The position numbers and the translations under genes were made by a program. A stretch of 5,796 nucleotides of DNA, taken from positions 1 to 5,796 of the forward strand of contig SLIS01000326.1 of NCBI GenBank assembly GCA_007135505.1, in the 5' to 3' direction. The DNA comes from Halovivax sp. (lineage in GTDB: Archaea > Halobacteriota > Halobacteria > Halobacteriales > Natrialbaceae). The notes below the pieces were generated by a model, which saw nothing but the letters and a program-made list of their open reading frames with translations, was not told the DNA's origin and did no database searches. Every line of letters starts with the position of its first letter. Position 1 is the first letter of the stretch. Shown in pieces: positions 1-5,796 of the stretch.

Positions 1-381
1 CTCGGTCGCTTCGACGACGCCGACTACGATGGAAATCAGCCGAGCGACGAGGTCCGCGTCTTCCGCCAGGAGAACGTGATCACGGCTCTGAACCGGTACG
101 CCTGGGAACATCGCGACGAGGAGTTCTCGGCCCGAGACGTAGACCTCACGGCGATTCCGGTGCTCACGGACGTCCTGGAACGCCACGACTGGGACGACGT
201 CCGTCGACACTTCCCGGACCTCGACCCGCGAGCCTGGGACGACCCGCCGAGTGCCACCGAGACGGCACGCGTGAAGGAAGCAACGATCGAACGATTGGTC
301 GACGAGTTCGGCTACTCGCACGCGTCGGCAGAGCTCACGAGTCGGCACGTCATGAGCCAGGTGAGCTATCAATGGGACTGA
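1..381 (+). CDS. prkA: PrkA-family serine protein kinase, C-terminal end (partial, 5' end outside window)
   Basis: The frame is open from base 1 and ends at TGA 379-381, leaving 126 C-terminal residues of a larger protein. The last 40 or so residues contain [17 protein letters not shown] followed by [14 protein letters not shown]. This matches the end of E. coli YeaG/PrkA as I remember it, where a helix ending in a 'DRMMEKGYTRKQ' type segment precedes the C-terminus. PrkA proteins combine an AAA+ ATPase-like N-terminal domain with a C-terminal kinase-like domain; Ser/Thr kinase activity, and for Bacillus also protease activity, have been reported. The catalytic parts lie outside this window, so nothing can be said about their integrity. 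Haloarchaea usually carry two prkA paralogues in this neighbourhood, sometimes annotated as 'kinase anchor protein', and this would be the one next to yeaH. The 10-nt overlap with the next gene supports one operon and translational coupling. Identification rests on the tail plus the gene order. Confidence 0.82.
   Translation, partial: LGRFDDADYDGNQPSDEVRVFRQENVITALNRYAWEHRDEEFSARDVDLTAIPVLTDVLERHDWDDVRRHFPDLDPRAWDDPPSATETARVKEATIERLVDEFGYSHASAELTSRHVMSQVSYQWD
359..364 (+). promoter_or_regulatory. Shine-Dalgarno site for the yeaH-like gene
   Basis: AGGTGA lies inside the last codons of prkA and is complementary to the archaeal 16S rRNA 3' end (anti-SD core UCACCU). The spacer to ATG 372 is 7 nt. 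It supports ATG 372 as the start despite the overlap with the prkA stop, and it is the only clear Shine-Dalgarno site at a gene start in this window. Confidence 0.65.
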
Positions 382-1694
382 GAGACGACCTCGAACGGTT
401 CCGCACCGTGGGAGAGGACAATCGTGCGGACCTGGCGGACTTCATCCAGTACGGCGATCTCGGACAGAGCCAGGCCGACGAGATCAAGATCCCCGTCAAG
501 ATCGTCTCCCTACCCGAGTTCGAGTACGATCGCCGTGATCGGGGCGGCGTCGGCCAGGGCGAAGACGGTACCCCCGATGTCGGACAACCGGTCGGCGAAC
601 CCCAGCCCCAGCCGGGTGACGGCGAGGAAGACGGCGAACCCGGCGAGGAGGGCGGTGACCACGAGTACTACGAGATGGATCCCGAGGAGTTCGCCCAGGA
701 ACTCGACGAGGAACTCGGACTCGACCTCGACCCGAAGGGCAAGACGGTCGTCGAGGAGAAAGAGGGACCGTTCACGGACCTCACCCGTTCCGGCCCGGAC
801 AGCACGCTGGACGTCGAGCGGATGTTTCGAGAGGGATTAAAGCGAAAACTGGCGATGGCCTTCGACGAGGACTTCCTGCGCGAGGTCTGCAAGGTCGAGG
901 GAATTACCCCTCGAGAGGTCTTCGAGTGGGCGCGCGAGGAGCATCTGCCAGTGTCGATGGCCTGGATCGAGCGAGCTCACGCGGACGTCGACGACCAACG
1001 CGGCAAGTGGGACTCGATCGAGGCCGTTGAATCGGGGGTCGAGCGCGAACCCGTCCAGCGGCGGATCCGTCGCGACGGGATCGATCACGTGCCGCTTCGC
1101 CGGGAGGACGAACGCTATCGCTACCCCGAGATCGTCGAGGAGCGCGAACGCAACGTGGTCGTGGTCAACAGCCGGGACGTCTCGGGATCGATGCGCGAGA
1201 CCAAGCGCGAACTCGTCGAGCGGGTGTTCACCCCGCTCGACTGGTACCTCACCGGCAAGTACGACAACGCGGAGTTCGTCTACATCGCCCACGACGCCGA
1301 GGCGTGGGAGGTGGACCGCGAGAACTTCTTCGGTATCAGGTCGGGTGGCGGGACGAAAATCTCGAGCGCCTACGAGCTGGCGACGGACGTGTTGAAGGAC
1401 TACCCCTGGAGTGACTGGAATCGGTACGTCTTCGCGGCCGGCGACTCGGAGAACTCCTCGAACGACACGAGCGAACGCGTCATTCCAATGATGGACGAGA
1501 TCGACGCAAACCTCCACGCCTACGTCGAGACCCAGCCGAGCGGCAACGCGATCAACGCCACTCACGCCGAGGAACTGGAGAAACACTTCGGAACCGACGC
1601 GGAGGACGTCGCCGTTGCCTACGTCAACTCGCCCGACGACGTGGCCAACGCGATCTACGAGATACTCAGTACCGAAAGTGAAACCGATGAGTGA
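372..1694 (+). CDS. yeaH: YeaH/YhbH family protein (DUF444, UPF0229), vWA-like domain
   Basis: This is a cytoplasmic protein of 440 residues, close to E. coli YeaH (about 427). Three parts are visible. Residues 1-55 form a charged N-terminal region. Residues 57-97 are a low-complexity linker rich in Gly, Glu, Asp and Pro; YeaH has a Gly-rich linker at the same place. A C-terminal von Willebrand A-like domain starts near residue 260. Its metal-site (MIDAS) elements are visible: D269-V-S-G-S273 followed by M, T328 in GGGTK, and D358 in AGDSEN, which aligns with the ASDGDN of YeaH. The segment [14 protein letters not shown] matches VVYIRHHTQAKEVD of E. coli. The family is encoded beside prkA in many genomes and is induced with it in stress and nitrogen starvation in E. 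coli; its biochemical role is not established, and a metal-dependent protein-binding partner of PrkA/SpoVR is an inference. The start is supported by the SD site at 359-364. The 3' end overlaps a mini-ORF by 8 nt. Confidence 0.93.
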   Translation: MGLRDDLERFRTVGEDNRADLADFIQYGDLGQSQADEIKIPVKIVSLPEFEYDRRDRGGVGQGEDGTPDVGQPVGEPQPQPGDGEEDGEPGEEGGDHEYYEMDPEEFAQELDEELGLDLDPKGKTVVEEKEGPFTDLTRSGPDSTLDVERMFREGLKRKLAMAFDEDFLREVCKVEGITPREVFEWAREEHLPVSMAWIERAHADVDDQRGKWDSIEAVESGVEREPVQRRIRRDGIDHVPLRREDERYRYPEIVEERERNVVVVNSRDVSGSMRETKRELVERVFTPLDWYLTGKYDNAEFVYIAHDAEAWEVDRENFFGIRSGGGTKISSAYELATDVLKDYPWSDWNRYVFAAGDSENSSNDTSERVIPMMDEIDANLHAYVETQPSGNAINATHAEELEKHFGTDAEDVAVAYVNSPDDVANAIYEILSTESETDE

Positions 1695-1817
1695 GAGACG
1701 AGACCGAGCGATCACCGATCGCGGCGAACGCCTGCGGGTGATCGACCGATGGGAAGAGACCAATGAGTGATACAGAACGCAGACGCAAGCGCGCAATCGC
1801 CACCGATCTCGAGGAAC
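1680..1817 (+). repeat. Imperfect tandem duplication spanning the yeaH/spoVR junction
   Basis: Bases 1680-1694 and 1756-1770 match at 13 of 15 positions and share the octamer ATGAGTGA, with a 76-nt period. Similarity continues with gaps: 1714-1729 and 1802-1817 both read ACCGATC-x-CG-xx-GAAC (13 of 16). The intervening segments differ by 12 nt, so the reading frame relative to each ATG is preserved. At the protein level the first copy encodes [11 protein letters not shown] and the second, the beginning of SpoVR, encodes [16 protein letters not shown] infer a decayed tandem duplication of an ancestral junction where the yeaH stop overlapped the spoVR start. The alternative is chance similarity between two acidic/basic haloarchaeal N-termini. 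Confidence 0.45.
1687..1770 (+). CDS. 27-codon mini-ORF bridging yeaH and spoVR (putative; possibly a decayed duplicate)
   Basis: ATG 1687 lies inside the last codons of yeaH in a different frame, and TGA 1768-1770 lies inside the first codons of spoVR in a third frame. It overlaps each neighbour by 8 nt, both times through the octamer ATGAGTGA. The 27-residue product is very charged (7 Arg, 5 Glu, 3 Asp) with one Trp (W22), and it begins like SpoVR itself. A weak SD-like GTGA (1678-1681) precedes it. No known small-protein family is recognised. It could be a translational relay that carries ribosomes from yeaH to spoVR, a real microprotein, or simply the remnant of a duplicated spoVR start. 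Its expression cannot be judged from sequence. Confidence 0.25.
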   Translation: MSERRDRAITDRGERLRVIDRWEETNE

Positions 1818-3778
1818 CGGTCACCGCTGCGCGGGACCTCGCCGAGCGGCTCGGCCTGGAACCGTATCAGGTACACTACTGGATCGTCGATTACGACGAG
1901 ATGAACGAACTGATCGCCTACGGCGGGTTCCAGCAGCGGTACCCACACTGGCGGTGGGGAATGCAGTACGACCGTCAGCGCAAGCAAGACCGCTACACTG
2001 GTGCCCGGGCGTTCGAGATCGTCAACAACGACAATCCGTCCCACGCCTTCCTGCAGGAGTCGAACTCCCTGGCCGACCAGAAGGCGGTGATAACCCACGT
2101 CGAGGCTCACGCCGACTTCTTCGCCAAAAACGAGTGGTTCGGCCTGTTTACCGCCGGACGAACTGACGCCGACGCCGTCGACGCGGCGGCCATGCTCGAG
2201 CGCCACGCCCGGACGATCGAGGAGTACATGACGGATCCAGACGTCGATCGAGGCGAGGTTGAACGCTGGATCGATCACGTGCTGACCCTGGAGGACACGA
2301 TCGACCAGCACCGGACCTACCGGGAGCGACTGGTCCGCGAGACCGACCCGGAGGACCTCGACGACGACCTTCGCGAAAAGCTCGACGACCTCGACCTCTC
2401 GCCGGAAGTTACCGAGCAGGTCTTCGACGACGAGTGGCTCGAAGCCCGCGAGGCGGCGGCCGAACGTGGAGCCGAACCGGAGACGCCGGAGTCCGACGTT
2501 CTCGGATTCGTCCGCGAACACGGCAAACAGTACGATCGCGAGGAGGGTCGGGCCGTCGAGATGACCGACTGGCAGCGCGACGTCCTCGAGATGCTCCGCG
2601 AGGAGGCGTACTACTTCGCTCCGCAGAAGATGACGAAGGTGATGAACGAGGGTTGGGCCGCGTTCTGGGAGTCGACGATGATGAGCGACGAGGCCTTCGC
2701 CGGTGACGACGAGATCCTCGAGTACGCAGACCACATGGCGAGCGTCCTGGCCTCGCCGGGACTCAATCCCTACAGCCTCGGACTGGACCTGTGGCAGTAC
2801 ATCGAGAACGTGACGAACCGGCGCGACGTCCTCGAGCAACTCCTCAGGGTCGAAGGCATCACCTGGCGAACTTTGCTGGAAGACGTCGACTTCGACGACG
2901 TGCTGGACCGACTGGAACCGCCGGAAGCACTCGCCGCCATCACGCCGGAGACGCTTTCCGCTCTCGATTCCCTACCGGACGAGTGGGTCGACGATGCGGC
3001 ACTCGCGGCGGCCAGGAAGGGTGACGTAGACGTCGAACAGTACCCCTGGCGCGTACTCACGTACGAGGGACTGGCCCGCCGGCAGTACTCGCTGGTGAAA
3101 CCGTCGAACCGTGGCGTCCTCTCGCGCGTATCCAGAGACCAGCTCGAACGGATCGATCGCTATCTCTTCGACGACGCCCGATACGGAAGTGTCGACGAGG
3201 CACTCGATCACGTGACCTACACGGCCGGCTGGGATCGGCTGTACGACGTCCGTGAGAGTCACAACGACGTGACGTTCCTCGACGAGTTCCTCACCCCGGA
3301 GTTCATTCGGGCGAACGACTTCTTTACCTACGAGTACTCGCAAGCGACCGGCCAGTACCACGTCGCCAGCTCGGACCCCGAGGACGTCAAGCGAAAATTG
3401 CTGCTACAGTTTACGAACTTCGGGAAGCCGACGATTACCGTCGCCGACGGCAATTACGACAATGCCGGCGAACTCCTGTTGGAACACGAGTACAACGGGA
3501 TCGAACTCGACTTCGAACAGGCCCAGGCCGTCCTCGAGCGACTCTTCGAACTCTGGGGTCGGCCAGTGAACCTCCTCACAATTCGGAAGGAGGTAGACGA
3601 ACACGACGTCGAGGTCGCGAAACGACGGAACCGAGAACCGACGCCGGAAGAGCGAGGGATCCGCCTGCGATACGATGGCGCGGAAGCGACGGCCGAACGC
3701 GTCGAGTGGGCGGCCGTCTCCCACCTCGCGGCCGACGACGTCGACTACGACACGAAGCCCGAGGACTGGCTGGCCTGA
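1763..3778 (+). CDS. spoVR: SpoVR family protein
   Basis: This is a cytoplasmic protein of 671 residues, longer than E. coli YcgB (510) and Bacillus SpoVR (about 470). Family landmarks appear in order: NELIAYGGFQQRYPHWRWG near residues 50-68, AFEIVNNDNPSHAFLQE near 80-100, the His motif H112-V-E-A-H116-ADFF, WQRDVLEMLREEAYYFAPQK near 270-290, M294-NEGWAAFW, and G333-LNPYSLGL. After residue 485 come NDVTFLDEFLTPEFI and DFFTYEY, then a tail containing KRKLLLQFTNFGKPTI and LFELWGRPVNLLTI. The H112/H116 motif and E296 suggest a metal site, but this is inference. Residues about 352-487 form an extra segment absent from YcgB. Residues 190-250 are acidic, helical and low in complexity. SpoVR is needed for spore cortex formation in Bacillus, but the family is widespread in non-sporulating organisms beside prkA and yeaH; its activity is unknown. 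ATG 1763 is the only possible start after the in-frame TGA at 1739-1741. It has no well-spaced SD, so coupling to upstream translation is likely. Confidence 0.94.
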   Translation: MSDTERRRKRAIATDLEEPVTAARDLAERLGLEPYQVHYWIVDYDEMNELIAYGGFQQRYPHWRWGMQYDRQRKQDRYTGARAFEIVNNDNPSHAFLQESNSLADQKAVITHVEAHADFFAKNEWFGLFTAGRTDADAVDAAAMLERHARTIEEYMTDPDVDRGEVERWIDHVLTLEDTIDQHRTYRERLVRETDPEDLDDDLREKLDDLDLSPEVTEQVFDDEWLEAREAAAERGAEPETPESDVLGFVREHGKQYDREEGRAVEMTDWQRDVLEMLREEAYYFAPQKMTKVMNEGWAAFWESTMMSDEAFAGDDEILEYADHMASVLASPGLNPYSLGLDLWQYIENVTNRRDVLEQLLRVEGITWRTLLEDVDFDDVLDRLEPPEALAAITPETLSALDSLPDEWVDDAALAAARKGDVDVEQYPWRVLTYEGLARRQYSLVKPSNRGVLSRVSRDQLERIDRYLFDDARYGSVDEALDHVTYTAGWDRLYDVRESHNDVTFLDEFLTPEFIRANDFFTYEYSQATGQYHVASSDPEDVKRKLLLQFTNFGKPTITVADGNYDNAGELLLEHEYNGIELDFEQAQAVLERLFELWGRPVNLLTIRKEVDEHDVEVAKRRNREPTPEERGIRLRYDGAEATAERVEWAAVSHLAADDVDYDTKPEDWLA

Positions 3779-3845
3779 TCGCTTCGTCCAGTCCTCGGAT
3801 CCACTCGCTCTCCGACGTTGACTCCCGGACACCCGTAGCCCCGCA

Positions 3846-3851
3846 TTTAAT
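3846..3851 (+). promoter_or_regulatory. TATA-like box of a leaderless promoter for the SDR gene
   Basis: TTTAAT is the only AT-rich element in the 98-nt gap after spoVR. Its centre is about 28 nt upstream of ATG 3877. With the usual archaeal TATA-to-start distance of about 25-27 nt, transcription would begin at or within two bases of the ATG, giving a leaderless mRNA. No SD site precedes the ATG, which agrees. A BRE is not convincing. I saw no obvious T-rich terminator for the upstream operon in this gap. Confidence 0.5.
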
Positions 3852-3876
3852 CCCGTCGCGGCGCCTATCTGTCGGC

Positions 3877-4593
3877 ATGCCTCGAACGGCCGAATTCGAT
3901 TTCAACGACACGGTCACGATCGTCACCGGCGCCGCCGGTGCACTTGGTAGCGCAGTCGTCGAGCGATTCGCCACGGACGGGTCGACCGTCTGCGGGATCG
4001 ACGTCGAATCGCCGGACACGGCCGAGACGGAACCCGATCCGGGTGACGTCGGACACTTCTACCAGGCTGATTTGACCGACGAAGCCGACGTCGAACGGGT
4101 CATCGGGGCCGTCGTCGACGATCACGGCCGGATCGACCACGTGCTCAACATCGCCGGCACCTGGCGGGGCGGCCAACCGATCGAGGAGACCGCCCTCTCC
4201 GAGTACGAACTCCTGATGAACGTCAATCTGAAGACCGCGTTTCTCACGTCGAAACACACGCTTTCTCACCTCGAGGAGACGAACGGGGCGATCGTCAACG
4301 TCAGCGCGCGTTCGTCGCTCGAGGGCGGCGAGGGCGACGGACCGTACCGGATCTCTAAAGCGGGTATCCGGCTGTTGACCGAGACGCTCGCCGCGGAGAA
4401 TCTGGGAACGGTCCGGGCAAACTGCGTCATGCCGAGCGTGATCGACACCCCCATGAACCGGGAGATGATTCCCGATGCCGATCACGAGTCCTGGGTCGAC
4501 CCGGCGGAGATCGCCGACGTCTTCGCGTTTCTGTGTAGCGAGGCCTCGACCGTGACGAGCGGTGCCGCCGTGCCAGTTTACGGTGAGTCATGA
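3877..4593 (+). CDS. Short-chain dehydrogenase/reductase (SDR), FabG-like classical type
   Basis: This 238-residue protein has the length of a classical SDR: a single-domain Rossmann-fold NAD(P)-dependent oxidoreductase in the cytoplasm. The cofactor motif T17-G-A-A-G-A-L-G24 follows strand VTIV. D42 at the end of the second strand (CGIDVES) suggests NAD(H) preference. D65-L-T-D, N91-I-A-G and N117 (MNVNLK) sit at expected places. The catalytic pair Y157-R-I-S-K161 is intact. Oddities: the catalytic Ser position, 13 residues before the Tyr, is Ala144 (S143 and S146 flank it); the usual second Gly of the cofactor motif is Ala22; and the usual PG motif reads P186-S. The tail FLCSEASTVTSGAAVPVYGES is typical of the family end. 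The substrate cannot be told. ATG 3877 is chosen because the TATA-like element fits a leaderless start; extending to ATG 3706 would run into spoVR. It is probably transcribed alone, as the next gene has its own upstream region. Confidence 0.9.
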   Translation: MPRTAEFDFNDTVTIVTGAAGALGSAVVERFATDGSTVCGIDVESPDTAETEPDPGDVGHFYQADLTDEADVERVIGAVVDDHGRIDHVLNIAGTWRGGQPIEETALSEYELLMNVNLKTAFLTSKHTLSHLEETNGAIVNVSARSSLEGGEGDGPYRISKAGIRLLTETLAAENLGTVRANCVMPSVIDTPMNREMIPDADHESWVDPAEIADVFAFLCSEASTVTSGAAVPVYGES

Positions 4594-4653
4594 GGCAACT
4601 GGTTGGTTCCTTCGTCGTTCGATACGCAGACACTCCCTCCGTGAAACCGAGCA

Positions 4654-4679
4654 GTTACGTCAACTGTGTCACTTGTAAC
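4654..4679. promoter_or_regulatory. Possible operator: 9-bp tandem repeat inside short inverted arms, upstream of livH
   Basis: Two adjacent 9-mers, GTCAACTGT (4659-4667) and GTCACTTGT (4668-4676), match at 7 of 9 positions. They sit between GTTAC (4654-4658) and its inverted copy GTAAC (4675-4679). A partly palindromic CAA-x-TG-xxx-CA-x-TTG (4661-4675) overlaps them. The site lies 16-54 nt upstream of the candidate TATA elements of the permease gene, where archaeal activators or repressors often bind. The regulator is unknown, and short repeats of this size can arise by chance. Confidence 0.25.
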
Positions 4680-4694
4680 CGAGCCAATGCCCAA

Positions 4695-4714
4695 CATATT
4701 GCGTGAAGTATTTG
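4695..4714 (+). promoter_or_regulatory. Candidate TATA region of the livH promoter
   Basis: Two AT-rich elements stand out in the 149-nt gap: CATATT (4695-4700) and GTATTTG (4708-4714). The second is centred about 31 nt before ATG 4743, which would place the transcription start a few bases before the ATG and give a nearly leaderless mRNA. The first would give a leader of about 20 nt. No SD precedes the ATG. Which element is used cannot be decided from sequence. Confidence 0.4.
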
Positions 4715-4742
4715 AACTCCAATCACAGATACCACTACCAGT

Positions 4743-5796
4743 ATGGCCACCGAAGGTGTGAGTGGGGCGGCAAGGAACTTAACGTGGGAACAACGATTCG
4801 GGTTGCTACTCGTTGCCGGTATCCTGGTGATGGTGCTCGATCTGGTCCGACGGGTGACGCTCGGCGATCTCGGTGTTTCGACCTTTTCGACGTACCTCTG
4901 GCGGGGACTCGTCGACGGACTGGTGTACGGACTCGCCGCGGTCGGGTTGTCGATGACGTACAGCATTCTCCGTTTCGCGAACTTCTCTCACGGTGATCTG
5001 ATTACGACGGGCGCGTTCACTGGATGGACGGTCGCGTGGCTGATCGGTGGCATCGGGACCGCTGGAATCGGTTCTCGACTACTCTTGAACGCCGATCGGT
5101 CGACCTCCGCTCGCGAACTCGGTCTCCACATTTACGGCGAACCGATCGCGATGATTGCCGGCCTGGTCGTCGCCGCTCTCGCGACCATCGCGGTCGCACT
5201 TATCATCGATCGGCTCGTCTATCGCCGGATGCGAACGGCGGGCGGGATTCCGCTGCTCATCGCAAGTATCGGTGTAGCGCTGGCGCTGCGCTACGTCATC
5301 GTCTTCTTCTACGGGGAACGGACGCGTGGCGTCGTTCGAAGTTCACCACAGTTCGACCACTCGATTATCTTCTGGACCGGATCGGTGGCGGTTCACCAGC
5401 TCGTCCTCGTCGTCTCTGCCGTGTCACTGATGGTCGGGTTACACGTGCTCTTGCAGTATACGAAACTGGGGAAGGCGATGAGAGCGATGGCCGACAATCG
5501 CGACCTGGCACTGATCACCGGCATTCCGACCGAACGGGTAATTCTCGCAACGTGGGTTATCGGGGCAGGACTCACGGGCGTCGCCGGGTATCTGATCGTA
5601 CTGGAGCAAGAGACGCTCAGCTTCAACACGGGATGGTTCCTCCTGCTCCTGATCTTCGCTGCGGTCATCCTGGGCGGCATCGGCTCCATCTACGGCGCGA
5701 TCGCCGGCGGATTGATCATCGGGCTGGTCGACAACATGATGCTCGTCTGGATCTCCGGCGATCTCACTCGAGTGGCGGCATTCATGTTGATGATCC
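4743..5796 (+). CDS. livH: Branched-chain amino acid ABC transporter permease, LivH type (partial, 3' end outside window)
   Basis: The frame is open from ATG 4743 to the window end (351 complete codons) without a stop. An in-frame TGA at 4713-4715 leaves ATG 4743 as the clear start. The protein is a polytopic membrane permease. Hydrophobic segments lie near residues 19-36, 59-76, 84-106, 135-156, 169-187, 217-237, 265-284, 296-313 and 316-333. LivH signatures are G59-LVYGLAAVGLSMTYSILR followed by F78-ANFSHGD85; the cytoplasmic coupling loop T240-KLGKAMRAMADN252; and F305-AAVILGGIGSIYGAIAGG. With LivM it would form the channel for leucine/isoleucine/valine or related substrates, driven by LivG/LivF ATPases and fed by a binding protein. 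None of these partners is in the window; they are expected downstream. Two additions over typical LivH are visible: about 50 N-terminal residues with an extra hydrophobic segment, and a polar loop at about 112-134. Substrate specificity cannot be read; urea and amide transporters share this fold. Confidence 0.9.
   Translation, partial: MATEGVSGAARNLTWEQRFGLLLVAGILVMVLDLVRRVTLGDLGVSTFSTYLWRGLVDGLVYGLAAVGLSMTYSILRFANFSHGDLITTGAFTGWTVAWLIGGIGTAGIGSRLLLNADRSTSARELGLHIYGEPIAMIAGLVVAALATIAVALIIDRLVYRRMRTAGGIPLLIASIGVALALRYVIVFFYGERTRGVVRSSPQFDHSIIFWTGSVAVHQLVLVVSAVSLMVGLHVLLQYTKLGKAMRAMADNRDLALITGIPTERVILATWVIGAGLTGVAGYLIVLEQETLSFNTGWFLLLLIFAAVILGGIGSIYGAIAGGLIIGLVDNMMLVWISGDLTRVAAFMLMI

Noticed and set aside
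1737..1742. GGTGAT as the SD site for spoVR
   Set aside because: It matches the anti-SD complement but ends 20 nt before ATG 1763, too far for a normal spacer. No in-frame start lies closer; it may be chance.
837..1796. Long antisense ORF (319 codons) opposite yeaH
   Set aside because: Shadow of a confidently assigned gene; no domain, and it crosses the yeaH/spoVR junction without any promoter of its own.
1712..2839. Long antisense ORF (375 codons) opposite spoVR
   Set aside because: The reverse strand of GC-rich haloarchaeal genes commonly stays open. The product is a Val/Leu/Arg/His-rich shadow with no recognisable domain, and the + strand gene is clearly real.
3706..3876. Longer start for the SDR gene at ATG 3706
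   Set aside because: The extra 57 residues overlap spoVR by 73 nt, are Arg/Pro-rich and unlike an SDR N-terminus; the TATA-like element fits the start at 3877.
3865..4485. Antisense ORF (206 codons) opposite the SDR gene
   Set aside because: Composition mirrors the SDR codons and no family is recognised.
4729..4744. ATAC/GTAT inverted repeat around the livH start
   Set aside because: Only 4-bp arms with an 8-nt loop, easily expected by chance.
4655..4966. Antisense ORF (103 codons) across the SDR-livH gap
   Set aside because: Mostly opposite livH, Ser/Thr/Pro-rich, no family recognised and no promoter seen; probably chance.
4703..4996. ORF (97 codons) in another frame at the start of livH
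   Set aside because: It is Arg/Gly-rich and overlaps the clearly hydrophobic livH frame; no support.
1..5796. A wholly new defence or mobile system
   Set aside because: All large genes belong to recognisable housekeeping or stress families. No integrase, transposase, CRISPR repeats, tRNA attachment site or toxin-antitoxin pair was found on reading either strand.

Overview
The window looks like a piece of a haloarchaeal (class Halobacteria) chromosome. The DNA is GC-rich, and the soluble proteins are strongly acidic (Asp/Glu-rich). One start is preceded by an AGGTGA ribosome-binding site, while two others lack one and sit a few tens of bases below an AT-rich TATA-like element, as in leaderless archaeal mRNAs. 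The protein families also match haloarchaeal forms. I cannot name the genus.

Layout: all genes are on the + strand. Positions 1-3778 hold a tight gene cluster: the C-terminal end of a PrkA-type serine kinase/AAA+ protein (runs in from the left edge), a YeaH/DUF444 von Willebrand-A-like protein (372-1694), and a large SpoVR-family protein (1763-3778). PrkA and YeaH overlap by 10 nt. YeaH and SpoVR are separated by 68 nt, which carry an unusual bridging 27-codon ORF. Then come a short-chain dehydrogenase/reductase (SDR, 3877-4593) behind its own likely leaderless promoter, a 149-nt intergenic region with a TATA-like element and a short tandem repeat, and a LivH-type branched-chain amino-acid ABC permease (from 4743) that is still open at the right edge.

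How the genes fit together: PrkA, YeaH and SpoVR are a known conserved neighbourhood in bacteria and archaea. They are linked to general stress, starvation and (in Bacillus) spore formation, but their joint biochemistry is poorly understood. Overlap and close spacing suggest co-transcription and translational coupling. The SDR and the permease appear to be separate units.

The most interesting observation is at the YeaH/SpoVR junction. A 15-nt segment around the octamer ATGAGTGA recurs 76 nt apart (13/15 identical), and the similarity continues with gaps into the beginning of spoVR. The first octamer stops yeaH and starts a mini-ORF; the second stops the mini-ORF and starts spoVR. This looks like a decayed tandem duplication of an ancestral overlapping stop/start junction that now forms a possible translational relay. 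I saw no RNA genes, CRISPR arrays, insertion sequences or phage features.
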